DNA of 64,000 nt, taken from Gynurincola endophyticus (lineage in GTDB: Bacteria; Bacteroidota; Bacteroidia; Chitinophagales; Chitinophagaceae). The notes beneath the pieces are model-generated. The model ran no database searches, was not told the DNA's origin, and worked only from the letters and a program-made list of their open reading frames with translations. The DNA is taken from contig NZ_RCWL01000004.1 in the NCBI RefSeq assembly GCF_003991195.1, positions 1 through 64,000 on the forward strand, in the 5' to 3' direction. This document shows, in pieces, positions 26,401 through 33,826 of this stretch. The stretch's first letter is position 1, and each line of letters begins with the position of its first letter. A program made the translations under genes and the position numbers.

Positions 26401-27497
26401 GTGAAGCCTATATTCTGGCTCTGAAAGGTATTAGTATACTAACTGAAATTATTGGCAATACTTTAGATTGGGTATTTTCAATACGTCAAATAGAAGCTAA
26501 TGCTACTATTACAAAAAGTTCTTTATATTTTAAAGGTAATATTAGCTTCAAATTACTGGGAGTTGATTATGAAGAGAATATAGAATTTAATTTATCAAAT
26601 GATAAAAAATCAAGTAATTTGGAAAATAAAATTAAAGCAATTTCTGAAAAAGATGACCATAGTTCAAAATACTATCTAAGTAATTCACCTATTTATGGAA
26701 GTAAAAAAAATAAGTATATCAATTATATAAGTCTTAATAGTGACAAGGAGCTTGATTTTTATAAAGATGTTTATATTAGGGATAATAATTCATCCCCGGT
26801 AAAAAAATTGTATATTCTTGAAAATATTATAAATAACTGTGATATTGACTCATCTTTTATGAATGATTACTCATCTCTTGTATACGAGGATAATACAAAT
26901 AGTAAGAAGCAAAAAAACATTTTTGAGTATTTCTCAGATCTGGAAGAATATCAATCACGTTCAGAAAAAAGAATCAATAATTGGAATACACAACAAGAAA
27001 ATCTACAAGAATTCAAATCTATAATTGAAAATGTAAGTCGGGATGGTTCATTAAAATTAAACTCCTCCAATACTAACCCAAGATTAAAAAGTCATGGCAG
27101 AAGAATTTTAAACATAATATCTGATTTAGAAACAGTTCATGAAACGACTATAAGTTCAAGTCAGATGTTTAATTCAAGTAAGTATAATGTGAATCAACTT
27201 TTTGGGAATCCAAAGATTTTTACTAAAAGTATGGTTATCAGTAATAGAATAACTGAAAACATTGAGAGTAGTTCGGAAGATCTTTTAGATTCATATTTGA
27301 TAACATATAAAGACAAGGACATTGATGTTTACATGAAAAGTATTATAGCTTTTAATATTGCTATTATATACAAAGAATTAGACAATCCAAAACTAGTTAA
27401 TAGATTCAAAGAGAAAAGTAAAAAATTGATGAGACAGCATATTTCTTTCAAGTCTGAATTTTATAAAAAATTCAGAAAAAAAGTTAATAATATTTAG
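23424..27497 (+). CDS. Giant beta-repeat protein of unknown function (1357 residues)
   Basis: No family is firmly recognised. There is no signal peptide. Residues about 1-870 are dominated by alternating beta-strands in repeat-like blocks (FEIGFEYNIKSKISLF, YSVTIEIDFEDISIEIG, FKIGGQVEFTVKEEKLIF), reminiscent by pattern only of AsmA-like or DUF6603-type proteins. Residues about 884-935 form a coiled coil (TLEEKKIKIEEYKTQINKYV). Next is a hydrophobic helical segment (about 970-1030, ILALKGISILTEIIGN) with another short beta region, and the C-terminus is charged and helical (KSEFYKKFRKKVNNI). It is cotranscribed with the MBL hydrolase and shares its AT-rich composition. A strong terminator follows. 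The pair is a candidate uncharacterised module. Confidence 0.7.
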   Translation: MQAIEKIKTTLSKYNNSFLSEYIKIEGDNIVSKGETIGILNKKNIYLNYRIKIPFEDTKIIADSVFKTEAIDQFLRYISDESDKIIFQLKGQYDIDSNTRLNDEYKIQFNRTFQLSEKLCFSNILLYCKNRYYEDQLSSRALYFQTELKIGDKELISKWHLGYDNEISINIESVDTNNDIINLKDIAEIVGIDTRFDFNNSFNFSIKKFNTSFSFADKKPQINSVGFIGQVTGILQDLKFEIGFEYNIKSKISLFSIKLLEDITIKSLLEKLGITKDHLSKLSWLDNISINNFEFYLIDNKYYSVTIEIDFEDISIEIGDYNVMPKEIILNVKKEEDYEISFEITGEILKNDECIQTAGYFKYDKKEGFTFDFSIYNLDVFKFIDIEKPDFIDILKGDELTISKHSSGFEIKGELSCEFSLPFKYHSSGGSDPKLFIKHFEFSKTNGFKLAGEIKNFIADTTTFEISNEKLEIVCNNIDILSIIENFCGFTGNPNLSKARIENFTFSYVFREKSLEAGVKNLDIEVVGLKITKAELLLSISTTSVNFKIGGQVEFTVKEEKLIFRGSLIFGTSGVSLSAEVIAKIKILENLYIIDPSIQILIQPNSQGIGLYGMLAFRDKIINGIVYVDLLKPEFQLVGINFSGINFTEIISDILGAENNPIPGEISLMPTKVNEDISKTIKNKLSLPNNILYIDRDNFYVYEEKLENGIIEYYKYVHFYESTVSVELFEKEYKEGISFSGLITIFDTSVVIDFSAIRNKGIMGEVSFNKPVKIGDIIELGKSKFDTSPDNIGPYLKISTYPDNPYFNLSCNLNFLNGLLTADTYININNSSLHIEAEAIIWQYYIYFKLKSNYGNFSSGIDLSLEVLFRSNGFTAITQKISQGMKKTAEEVKGTLEEKKIKIEEYKTQINKYVEEVNSLDQDINYCQNRINYLNNLSFSWYESYKYIPVYAEISGYSIRIGSDWTSKKIAIGLLEAAKATLQLIDSITDLTGEAYILALKGISILTEIIGNTLDWVFSIRQIEANATITKSSLYFKGNISFKLLGVDYEENIEFNLSNDKKSSNLENKIKAISEKDDHSSKYYLSNSPIYGSKKNKYINYISLNSDKELDFYKDVYIRDNNSSPVKKLYILENIINNCDIDSSFMNDYSSLVYEDNTNSKKQKNIFEYFSDLEEYQSRSEKRINNWNTQQENLQEFKSIIENVSRDGSLKLNSSNTNPRLKSHGRRILNIISDLETVHETTISSSQMFNSSKYNVNQLFGNPKIFTKSMVISNRITENIESSSEDLLDSYLITYKDKDIDVYMKSIIAFNIAIIYKELDNPKLVNRFKEKSKKLMRQHISFKSEFYKKFRKKVNNI

Positions 27498-27523
27498 ATT
27501 CTATTTTTGTATCTTAAATCTCA

Positions 27524-27557
27524 TAAAAGCAACTTTTAAAAAGTTGCTTTTATTTTT
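27524..27557 (+). terminator. Intrinsic terminator after the MBL/giant-protein operon
   Basis: TAAAAGCAACTT pairs perfectly (12 bp) with AAGTTGCTTTTA over a TTAAA loop, followed by T-rich sequence. It marks the right end of the two-gene operon. Confidence 0.85.
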
Positions 27558-27571
27558 ACTATTATGATGAT

Positions 27572-27579
27572 TAACTTTG
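27572..27579 (+). promoter_or_regulatory. Candidate -7 promoter element of the DUF5367 gene
   Basis: TAACTTTG fits TAnnTTTG and lies about 95 bases before the start codon. No clear -33 box. Confidence 0.3.
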
Positions 27580-27674
27580 TACCCGATAAACTGAAAACAG
27601 AAATTTGAGCTGAAAAAAATCACTGCCAAATCCACTCTCTTTTCAAAACTTATTCACTTATTTATTCATAAATT

Positions 27675-28079
27675 ATGAAAACAACCAAAGATAATTACCT
27701 GCGGTTTAGTTTTATTGTTGGATTTCTGGTATGGCTGTCAGCTACTGTATTATTTAGAGTGGCAGGGCAATATTTTTTTATTGTCGGCAATCCATCAGTA
27801 ATGGTTGGTTTGTATATTATACTGATTCCTGCATTAGGATTCATTTCAACTTCGGTTTTTAATAAATTTAACCTGACTCACCTTGAAAGTATAAAGTCTG
27901 CGGCCATTATGGTTTTACCCGGTATGCTACTGGATACATTATGCATACAGTTTTTTGAAAAACTATTCCCTAATATGCCTGAAAGCTATAGTAAAAGCTT
28001 TGCTTCATGGCTGATGTTTGCATACTCTGTTGTTTTAATTTCAGGACTTTTGAGAAAAAAGCAGCAGAATCAAAGTTGA
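27675..28079 (+). CDS. DUF5367-like four-helix membrane protein
   Basis: A 134-residue protein with four hydrophobic segments (about 10-30, 40-60, 75-92 and 107-126) and a short basic tail. Size and pattern (FLVWLSATVLFRVAGQYFF, then MLLDTLCIQFFEKLFPNM) fit the DUF5367 family of Bacteroidota inner-membrane proteins of unknown function. It stands alone, downstream of the AT-rich island, and its base use is more like the chromosome. Confidence 0.65.
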   Translation: MKTTKDNYLRFSFIVGFLVWLSATVLFRVAGQYFFIVGNPSVMVGLYIILIPALGFISTSVFNKFNLTHLESIKSAAIMVLPGMLLDTLCIQFFEKLFPNMPESYSKSFASWLMFAYSVVLISGLLRKKQQNQS

Positions 28080-28120
28080 TGGTGTTATTATAATTATTAC
28101 TATAAAATGAATTGTTTTGA

Positions 28121-28155
28121 ACATCAAAGCCTCAGCCTTGCTGAGACTTTGATGT
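28121..28155. terminator. Bidirectional terminator between convergent genes
   Basis: ACATCAAAG/CTTTGATGT continues, after one mismatch, into CTCAGC/GCTGAG over a 3-base loop. It lies between the DUF5367 gene and the convergent adenylation-reductase gene. Confidence 0.7.
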
Positions 28156-28208
28156 TATAGAATTTACTTTTAATAGTCTGAACAGAAGTACAAAATGAAA
28201 GCAAACCA

Positions 28209-31200
28209 CTACTCTTTCCCCATTTTCATAAACCGTACATAAGACCTGATTACATCACGTGTAAATACCGGCTGTTGAATGGTTGAACCTTTCAGAAAAC
28301 GTACTGTATTGGTACTTTTTACATAATAGGTATTTTCATAGGCTTCTACCAATGTCTTACCTTCATACACTTCTTCATTAAATAGATATAACAAAGAATG
28401 TATCGGCAGTTCTTCATTACCATCCCATTGCTTAAACCATTCATGAAACTCAAGTCCTTTCATTTCAATATCGCAATATTCAGCAATCTTTACACAAAAA
28501 TCGGTCAGCGAGAGGTCGTGTTCAGCAGCTGGCGACAAATTAAAATTGAGTCCGATAGCATCGGTGTTTCTTCCAATATGGGCAATCGCCTCACATACAT
28601 AATCTACCGTTACGAGCTCGTCTTTCAGTGCCATCACTAATGGAAATGAATTTAGTTCTATACACGAACGCATCATTGAACTCCACCATTGATTGAGCGG
28701 TGTAGCGCCGGTCTGACTATGACATACCACAAAACCGAGACGGAAATTCATTATCGGTAATCCTTTAGCGCGTGCCTGACTGATAATATTATCCATCACC
28801 CATTTACTCCTTATATATCCCATATCCCGGCTCACTGCGGGCAGATTCTGTTCAATCGGATCGTCCTCGGTCATCCATGTTTTACCGGTCAGCGCCCTGC
28901 CCCAGCTATAAACGCCGGTAGAAGACGAAACAATCAATAATTTAAGTTTTGATTGTGTACTGAAAAGAAGGATATTCTGTGTTCCTTCTACATTCGGCTT
29001 TTTAATCATTTCATAAGGCTGTATGTAGCTGACATTACTGGCCATATGATATACAACATCTATTAATTGAGATATTTTCATATACTGCTCTGTACTCATC
29101 CCCAAAAACCTATCTTCAATATCTCCCAAAATGATGCTGATATTTTTTTCATAAACGCTTTCCCAGGGTATTCTGAATTTAATAAAAGTACTTTTGATTC
29201 GTTCTAATGCCAGTTCAGGATTTTCAGCTCTTACCAGACAGTGAATCATTGCAGCGGGGTTTCTTTTTATCAACTCAACCAATAACTGTGAACCAACAAA
29301 GCCGGTTACACCGGTTAAAAAGATATTAGCGGGGTTAGCGTAGGCAGCTAAATCAGGCGTACAGTTGACTTCAAAGCCTTCAGGAAGTGTAGCATCTGCC
29401 GTGAGTTGCTTTTCTACCGCCTTTGCCCGCGTATTGATATTCACCCTTTCCTGTTGTTCTCTTTTTGTTATTTCCTGTATAAAGCTTTCAATCGTCGGAT
29501 AATTGTATATTTCAGGAAGAGACATGCGTAGTTTCACCTCCTGCGGTAGTCGTCCGTACAATTGAGCTACCATCAATGAATGCCCGCCTAAATCAAAAAA
29601 GTTACTTTTGGTACCTACGTTGTCTAAACCCAATAAATCTTTCCAGATCTCGATAACCTCTTCCTCCAGGTTATTTGTTTTTTGTGCTACCGGCGCCCGG
29701 CTTAATAAATCTTCCAGTCGCGACTCTAATTCTTTTTTATCAACTTTTCCGGTAATCGTCAAAGGAAGCTTGTCTACCGTAAAAATTTTATCAGGCAGCA
29801 TATACACCGGAACAATATTTCTCAATTTATTTTTCATCTGCAATACACCATCGCTGTTATCCGCAGATACTTCAACGAAAGCGATCAGCATAGGCATTCT
29901 GTTTTTAGATCGGTATACAGTAACCGAAACATCTGAAAAATTACCCAATTGTCTGATATGGTGTTCGATTTCTTTCAATTCTATGCGATAGCCGCGGAGT
30001 TTCACCTGGTCGTCATACCTGCCGATAAATTCAATTGTCTGATCACCTCTTAACACTCCCCGATCACCGGTTTTATATAATTTATAATTTTCCTCTTTTA
30101 TTTCTTTTATCCAGCTGGGAGCATCAATGAATACTTTTTGGGTATCATCCGGTCGGTTTAAATAACCTTTGGATAACTGTTTACCTCCAATGTACAATTC
30201 TCCTTCAACACCGGTTTCTACAGATTTCAGCTCATCATCCAGTATAAAGATATCAGTACCGGGAATAGATTTGCCAATGATGGTCGGACTATCATTTTCT
30301 CTAAATAAATGACTGGCCACAATAACGGTTGTTTCCGTAGGCCCGTAGCCATTGATAAGTGTAACTTTGTTCTTCCAGTCTCTTACCACCCGCTCAGATG
30401 GGGCTTCTCCTACGAGAATTACTTTTTTCAGTTTACCTATGTAATGATTGGTTGGCAGCGTTGACATTACTGTTGGTGTTAATGAAGGAATCACAGTAAT
30501 CTCATTTTTGACTACAAAATCCAATATCGGTTGTCCGATAATTTTATTATCCGGATAAAGATGAACCGTTGCACCGATAGATAATGGAATCCAGATATCT
30601 ATAATAGATACATCAAAGGCCGGAGATCCAAACTGCAAAAAGTTATCTTCAGAAGAGAACTGCCACAGTCTGGTAAAACTTTCCAGAAATTGAGAAAGTG
30701 CTTCATGGTGAATAACTACTCCTTTAGGAACACCTGTACTACCTGAAGTATAAATGATGTAAGCAGGTTGATTTTTATCTATGGCAACAGCAGCTAAAGA
30801 TGTATCTGGAAGTAAAAAATGACCGGCGTTCGATTCATTAAAGTCAATAATATCCAGATCAGGAAATTCTTTTTTAAATCTATCGGCGTCATCAGTAATT
30901 AAAACTTTTGTATCCGAATCTTCAAGCATATTTTGTATTCTGGCTACAGGAAGACTACTTTCTACCGGTAAATAACATCCTCCAGCTTTTAATACCGATA
31001 ACATTGCTATAATTCTTTCGGGTGACTGACACATTGCAACGGCAACCACCTTACCTGCTGATATTCCCAGTTCATATAGCATTTTTGAAAGTGCATCAGA
31101 TGTTTTTTCCAGTTGACTGTAATTAATAGCATGCTCGTTAAAAAGAAGTGCATTCTTTTGTGGGTATTTACCCGAGACATTACTTATTTTCGATACGATA

Positions 31201-31274
31201 TTTTCCACATTATCCAATGAACCATTGGAAGGATGCGTACCCGCCTGAACAAAAAAAGTTTTTTCCATACTCAT
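28209..31274 (-). CDS. Stand-alone NRPS-like adenylation-carrier-thioester reductase protein
   Basis: About 1021 residues; order A-T-R without a condensation domain. Adenylation motifs run from A2 LKAGGCYLPVE and A3 IIYTSGSTGVPKGVV through A5 NGYGPTETTV, A7 YKTGDRG and A8 IEFIGRYDDQVKLRGYRIE to A10 TITGKVDK. The carrier site is DLGGHSLMVAQ, whose Ser takes phosphopantetheine. The C-terminal reductase has GVTGFVGSQLL and YxxxK as YIRSKW. By family it should activate an amino or other carboxylic acid and release it as an aldehyde or alcohol. The frame is open to 31409 (GTG), but ATG 31274 or 31268 suits the adenylation N-terminus. No carrier-activating transferase or partner NRPS lies nearby. 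Confidence 0.88.
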   Translation of the reverse strand: MSMEKTFFVQAGTHPSNGSLDNVENIVSKISNVSGKYPQKNALLFNEHAINYSQLEKTSDALSKMLYELGISAGKVVAVAMCQSPERIIAMLSVLKAGGCYLPVESSLPVARIQNMLEDSDTKVLITDDADRFKKEFPDLDIIDFNESNAGHFLLPDTSLAAVAIDKNQPAYIIYTSGSTGVPKGVVIHHEALSQFLESFTRLWQFSSEDNFLQFGSPAFDVSIIDIWIPLSIGATVHLYPDNKIIGQPILDFVVKNEITVIPSLTPTVMSTLPTNHYIGKLKKVILVGEAPSERVVRDWKNKVTLINGYGPTETTVIVASHLFRENDSPTIIGKSIPGTDIFILDDELKSVETGVEGELYIGGKQLSKGYLNRPDDTQKVFIDAPSWIKEIKEENYKLYKTGDRGVLRGDQTIEFIGRYDDQVKLRGYRIELKEIEHHIRQLGNFSDVSVTVYRSKNRMPMLIAFVEVSADNSDGVLQMKNKLRNIVPVYMLPDKIFTVDKLPLTITGKVDKKELESRLEDLLSRAPVAQKTNNLEEEVIEIWKDLLGLDNVGTKSNFFDLGGHSLMVAQLYGRLPQEVKLRMSLPEIYNYPTIESFIQEITKREQQERVNINTRAKAVEKQLTADATLPEGFEVNCTPDLAAYANPANIFLTGVTGFVGSQLLVELIKRNPAAMIHCLVRAENPELALERIKSTFIKFRIPWESVYEKNISIILGDIEDRFLGMSTEQYMKISQLIDVVYHMASNVSYIQPYEMIKKPNVEGTQNILLFSTQSKLKLLIVSSSTGVYSWGRALTGKTWMTEDDPIEQNLPAVSRDMGYIRSKWVMDNIISQARAKGLPIMNFRLGFVVCHSQTGATPLNQWWSSMMRSCIELNSFPLVMALKDELVTVDYVCEAIAHIGRNTDAIGLNFNLSPAAEHDLSLTDFCVKIAEYCDIEMKGLEFHEWFKQWDGNEELPIHSLLYLFNEEVYEGKTLVEAYENTYYVKSTNTVRFLKGSTIQQPVFTRDVIRSYVRFMKMGKE

Positions 31275-31790
31275 CAATTTATTAAAAGGTGAAAAAAAAT
31301 GTCCATCTCTTAATTGTAAAGCATAAAAATGCTTTGCTTTTATCAGACCTATGTGCGGAATAATTACTATCGATTGATGCAATACAATTTCTATCGGAAG
31401 CAAAAGCACCCGGTTAAAAGAAATAAATATAGAGAGTAGGAAAAATAAAGAAGTATGAAAATAAAATACAAATAATGTATTTTACGGAAACATCTTCACA
31501 AAAAAATATTTTCGCAGACCTTTTTATTCTTTTTAGATCAATATTCTTCACCATACACTAACCTGTTTGCATACAGCATTTATACATGTTAACAGCTTTT
31601 ACAAATGAAATTGAAGAATTATATTCTAATGTCAAAACACTGAAAAAATATTTATTATTTCTGTTGTTAATTCTATACGATACCTATTGTAATACTTACA
31701 TATACGTATATCTTTAAAGAGGCTTATCAGTTGAACATATAACAAGAAGCTATTTATCTGCTGATAAATCAAAAATTAAAAAACAACCAT
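31275..31790. other. Divergent intergenic region
   Basis: About 515 AT-rich bases separate the adenylation-reductase gene from the amidohydrolase. They contain a small hairpin, AAAGCAT (31318-31324) with ATGCTTT (31329-31335), in the leader of the former. I see no convincing gene and no clear promoter consensus. Confidence 0.4.
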
Positions 31791-33527
31791 ATGCCGATAA
31801 AAATACCGTTCATTGTTTTATTTTCATTTCTCTTCTTAAATTGTCAAACAGCAAAAGATGAAGCAGATGTTATATACGTTGGAGGTACTATACTTACGAT
31901 GGAGGATGATCAACCTCAGATAGAGGCATTGGTTGTGAAGAATGGAAAAATAATTTTTACAGGTAGCAGGAATAAAGCAGAAAGTTTTTCCGGTAAAAAA
32001 ACCCGTCTTGAAGACCTTCAAGGGAAAACACTTTTACCAGGTTTTATAGATGCACACGGACATTTAACATCACGCGCGGGGCTGGAGCAGGTAATTGATT
32101 TATCACCCGATCCTTATGGAACAGTGAATGCTATTGCAGACTTACAGGAAAAACTACGTCAGTTTATTAATAATTCTCAGCTACAGGAAAGTATACCTGT
32201 TATTGGCAACGGCTATGATGATGCAATTATGTCAGAACATCGCCACCCGACCCGCCAAGAACTGGATTCGGTCAGCATAACTCATCCGATCATAGTTATT
32301 CATTCATCGGGACATGCCAGTGTTGTAAACAGTGCCATGCTCAATTTTTTAGAAATTGATGAAGATGTAAAAGACCCTGCAGGTGGTCATTATGGTAGAG
32401 ATCCTGAAACAGGGCGATTAAACGGAAAACTGGAAGAAAACGCCAGTTTCTCAGCGCTGCTAAAGGTTACATCATCTTTACCTAAACCTGAGCCACTACC
32501 AGGAGAACTTTCACAATCACTAAAAGATCTGTTGAAAGCACAGAAAGAGTGGCTTAGTTACGGACAAACTACTATTTGTGATGGGCGTACCATGGGTAAC
32601 AGTATCGATTTACTAAGAGAAGCTGCAGATAAGGGGTTATTTATAGCCGATGTAATATATTTTCCAGATTTTGAGGCAAACAGAAAGAACTGGCAATCTT
32701 TTCTACCCTATTATATGAAATATGAGAACCGTTTAAAATTCGGAGGATTTAAGTTCTCTGATGATGGTTCACCACAAGGAAAAACGGCCTGGCTTACACA
32801 ACCATATCTAGTACCACCTGAAGGAAAATCATCCGATTACAAAGGTTTTCCTATTTTTTCGGATGACACGTTATACGCTGATTTAAAAACAATCTTCTCA
32901 AATAATATAACAGCTCAACTGCATGTAAATGGTGATGCGGCAATTGATCAGGCACTCAGCATTATCAACCGGTTAAAACAGGAAGGTATCTATAACCAGA
33001 AACTCAGGGCAACGCTGGTTCACGTTCAAAACAGCCGGCCTGACCATATTGACAAAATAAAAGAAATCGGGTTAATTCCGTCATATTTTTCATCACATGT
33101 TTATTTGTGGGGAGACTGGCATTATCAAAGCGTTTTCGGGCCTGAGCGGGCAGCGTATATCAGTCCGGCAAAAGCAGCAGAAAATTCCGGTATTACGTTT
33201 ACCATTCACCACGATGCACCGGTTACTCCGCCTGACCTACTAACAGGTGTATACGCTGCAGTAAACAGAACAACCCGTTCAGGAAGAATTTTAGGTGCAG
33301 AACAGCGTATCAGTGTGATAGAAGCCTTAAAAGCAATTACGATCAATGCAGCCTATCAATATCATGAAGAATATCAGAAAGGTTCATTAAAGGAAGGGAA
33401 ATTAGCCGACCTGGTTATTCTGGAACAAAACCCATTAACCATAGATCCGAAAGATCTTCGAAAAATCCGCGTATTTGAAACAATCAAAGAAGGAAAAACA
33501 GTATTCAAAAAATCAATTGAGCAATAA
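31791..33527 (+). CDS. YtcJ-like amidohydrolase, predicted lipoprotein
   Basis: A 578-residue member of the amidohydrolase superfamily, YtcJ/LAF3 group. A short signal peptide ends in a lipobox-like FLNC. The metal-binding barrel shows DAHGHL (HxH), then LHVNGDAAIDQA and LVHVQNSRPDHI with histidines, and a late HHDAPVTPPDLL carrying the catalytic Asp region. GKLADLVILEQNPL is the typical C-terminal sandwich closing motif. Family members hydrolyse amides or esters of diverse small molecules; substrate unknown. It is divergent from the adenylation-reductase gene with a long shared upstream region, so coregulation is possible but unproven. Confidence 0.85.
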   Translation: MPIKIPFIVLFSFLFLNCQTAKDEADVIYVGGTILTMEDDQPQIEALVVKNGKIIFTGSRNKAESFSGKKTRLEDLQGKTLLPGFIDAHGHLTSRAGLEQVIDLSPDPYGTVNAIADLQEKLRQFINNSQLQESIPVIGNGYDDAIMSEHRHPTRQELDSVSITHPIIVIHSSGHASVVNSAMLNFLEIDEDVKDPAGGHYGRDPETGRLNGKLEENASFSALLKVTSSLPKPEPLPGELSQSLKDLLKAQKEWLSYGQTTICDGRTMGNSIDLLREAADKGLFIADVIYFPDFEANRKNWQSFLPYYMKYENRLKFGGFKFSDDGSPQGKTAWLTQPYLVPPEGKSSDYKGFPIFSDDTLYADLKTIFSNNITAQLHVNGDAAIDQALSIINRLKQEGIYNQKLRATLVHVQNSRPDHIDKIKEIGLIPSYFSSHVYLWGDWHYQSVFGPERAAYISPAKAAENSGITFTIHHDAPVTPPDLLTGVYAAVNRTTRSGRILGAEQRISVIEALKAITINAAYQYHEEYQKGSLKEGKLADLVILEQNPLTIDPKDLRKIRVFETIKEGKTVFKKSIEQ

Positions 33528-33561
33528 CATATATAAACGCAGCTATTAATATCGAAAAGTA

Positions 33562-33633
33562 TCAGTGACCGGTTTCGTTATCGCATGCATACAGTATAGG
33601 CAACAATACAGCTGCCAACAAAAACGCTTTCAT
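33562..33633 (-). CDS. Possible 23-residue lipoprotein-like peptide or remnant
   Basis: A tiny frame encodes a lysine-led hydrophobic signal sequence, a lipobox (LYAC) and only six further residues (DNETGH). It resembles the start of a lipoprotein gene whose body is lost, or a lysis-protein-like micro-lipoprotein. It lies between the amidohydrolase and the terminator of the FtsX permease, on the minus strand. No RBS or promoter supports it. Confidence 0.25.
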   Translation of the reverse strand: MKAFLLAAVLLPILYACDNETGH

Positions 33634-33763
33634 ATGGAAGTCAGGAGGCGATTTCACGTCAACTCTTCTTAAAAGATACAAAAAAAAATCATTATTGTCA
33701 AGTGGTTGCCCAAATTGTAAATAGCCCTGATAAGTCAGCAACAACAATCTGAATATCAATAAA

Positions 33764-33790
33764 AAAGCTCCAACTTTTGGTTGAAGCTTT
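33764..33790 (-). terminator. Intrinsic terminator after the FtsX-like permease
   Basis: On the minus strand AAAGCTTCAAC pairs with GTTGGAGCTTT (one mismatch) over a short loop and is followed by TTT. It lies 37 bases after the stop codon of the permease gene. Confidence 0.75.
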
Positions 33791-33826
33791 CAATGCAAAA
33801 AAAGAAAATGATTACGGGTTTACAGA

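Noticed and set aside
19595-27600. Integrated prophage or integrative element with att repeats
   Set aside because: No integrase, transposase or phage gene and no repeated tRNA-Lys 3' end was found in the window, so only a general island call is supported.
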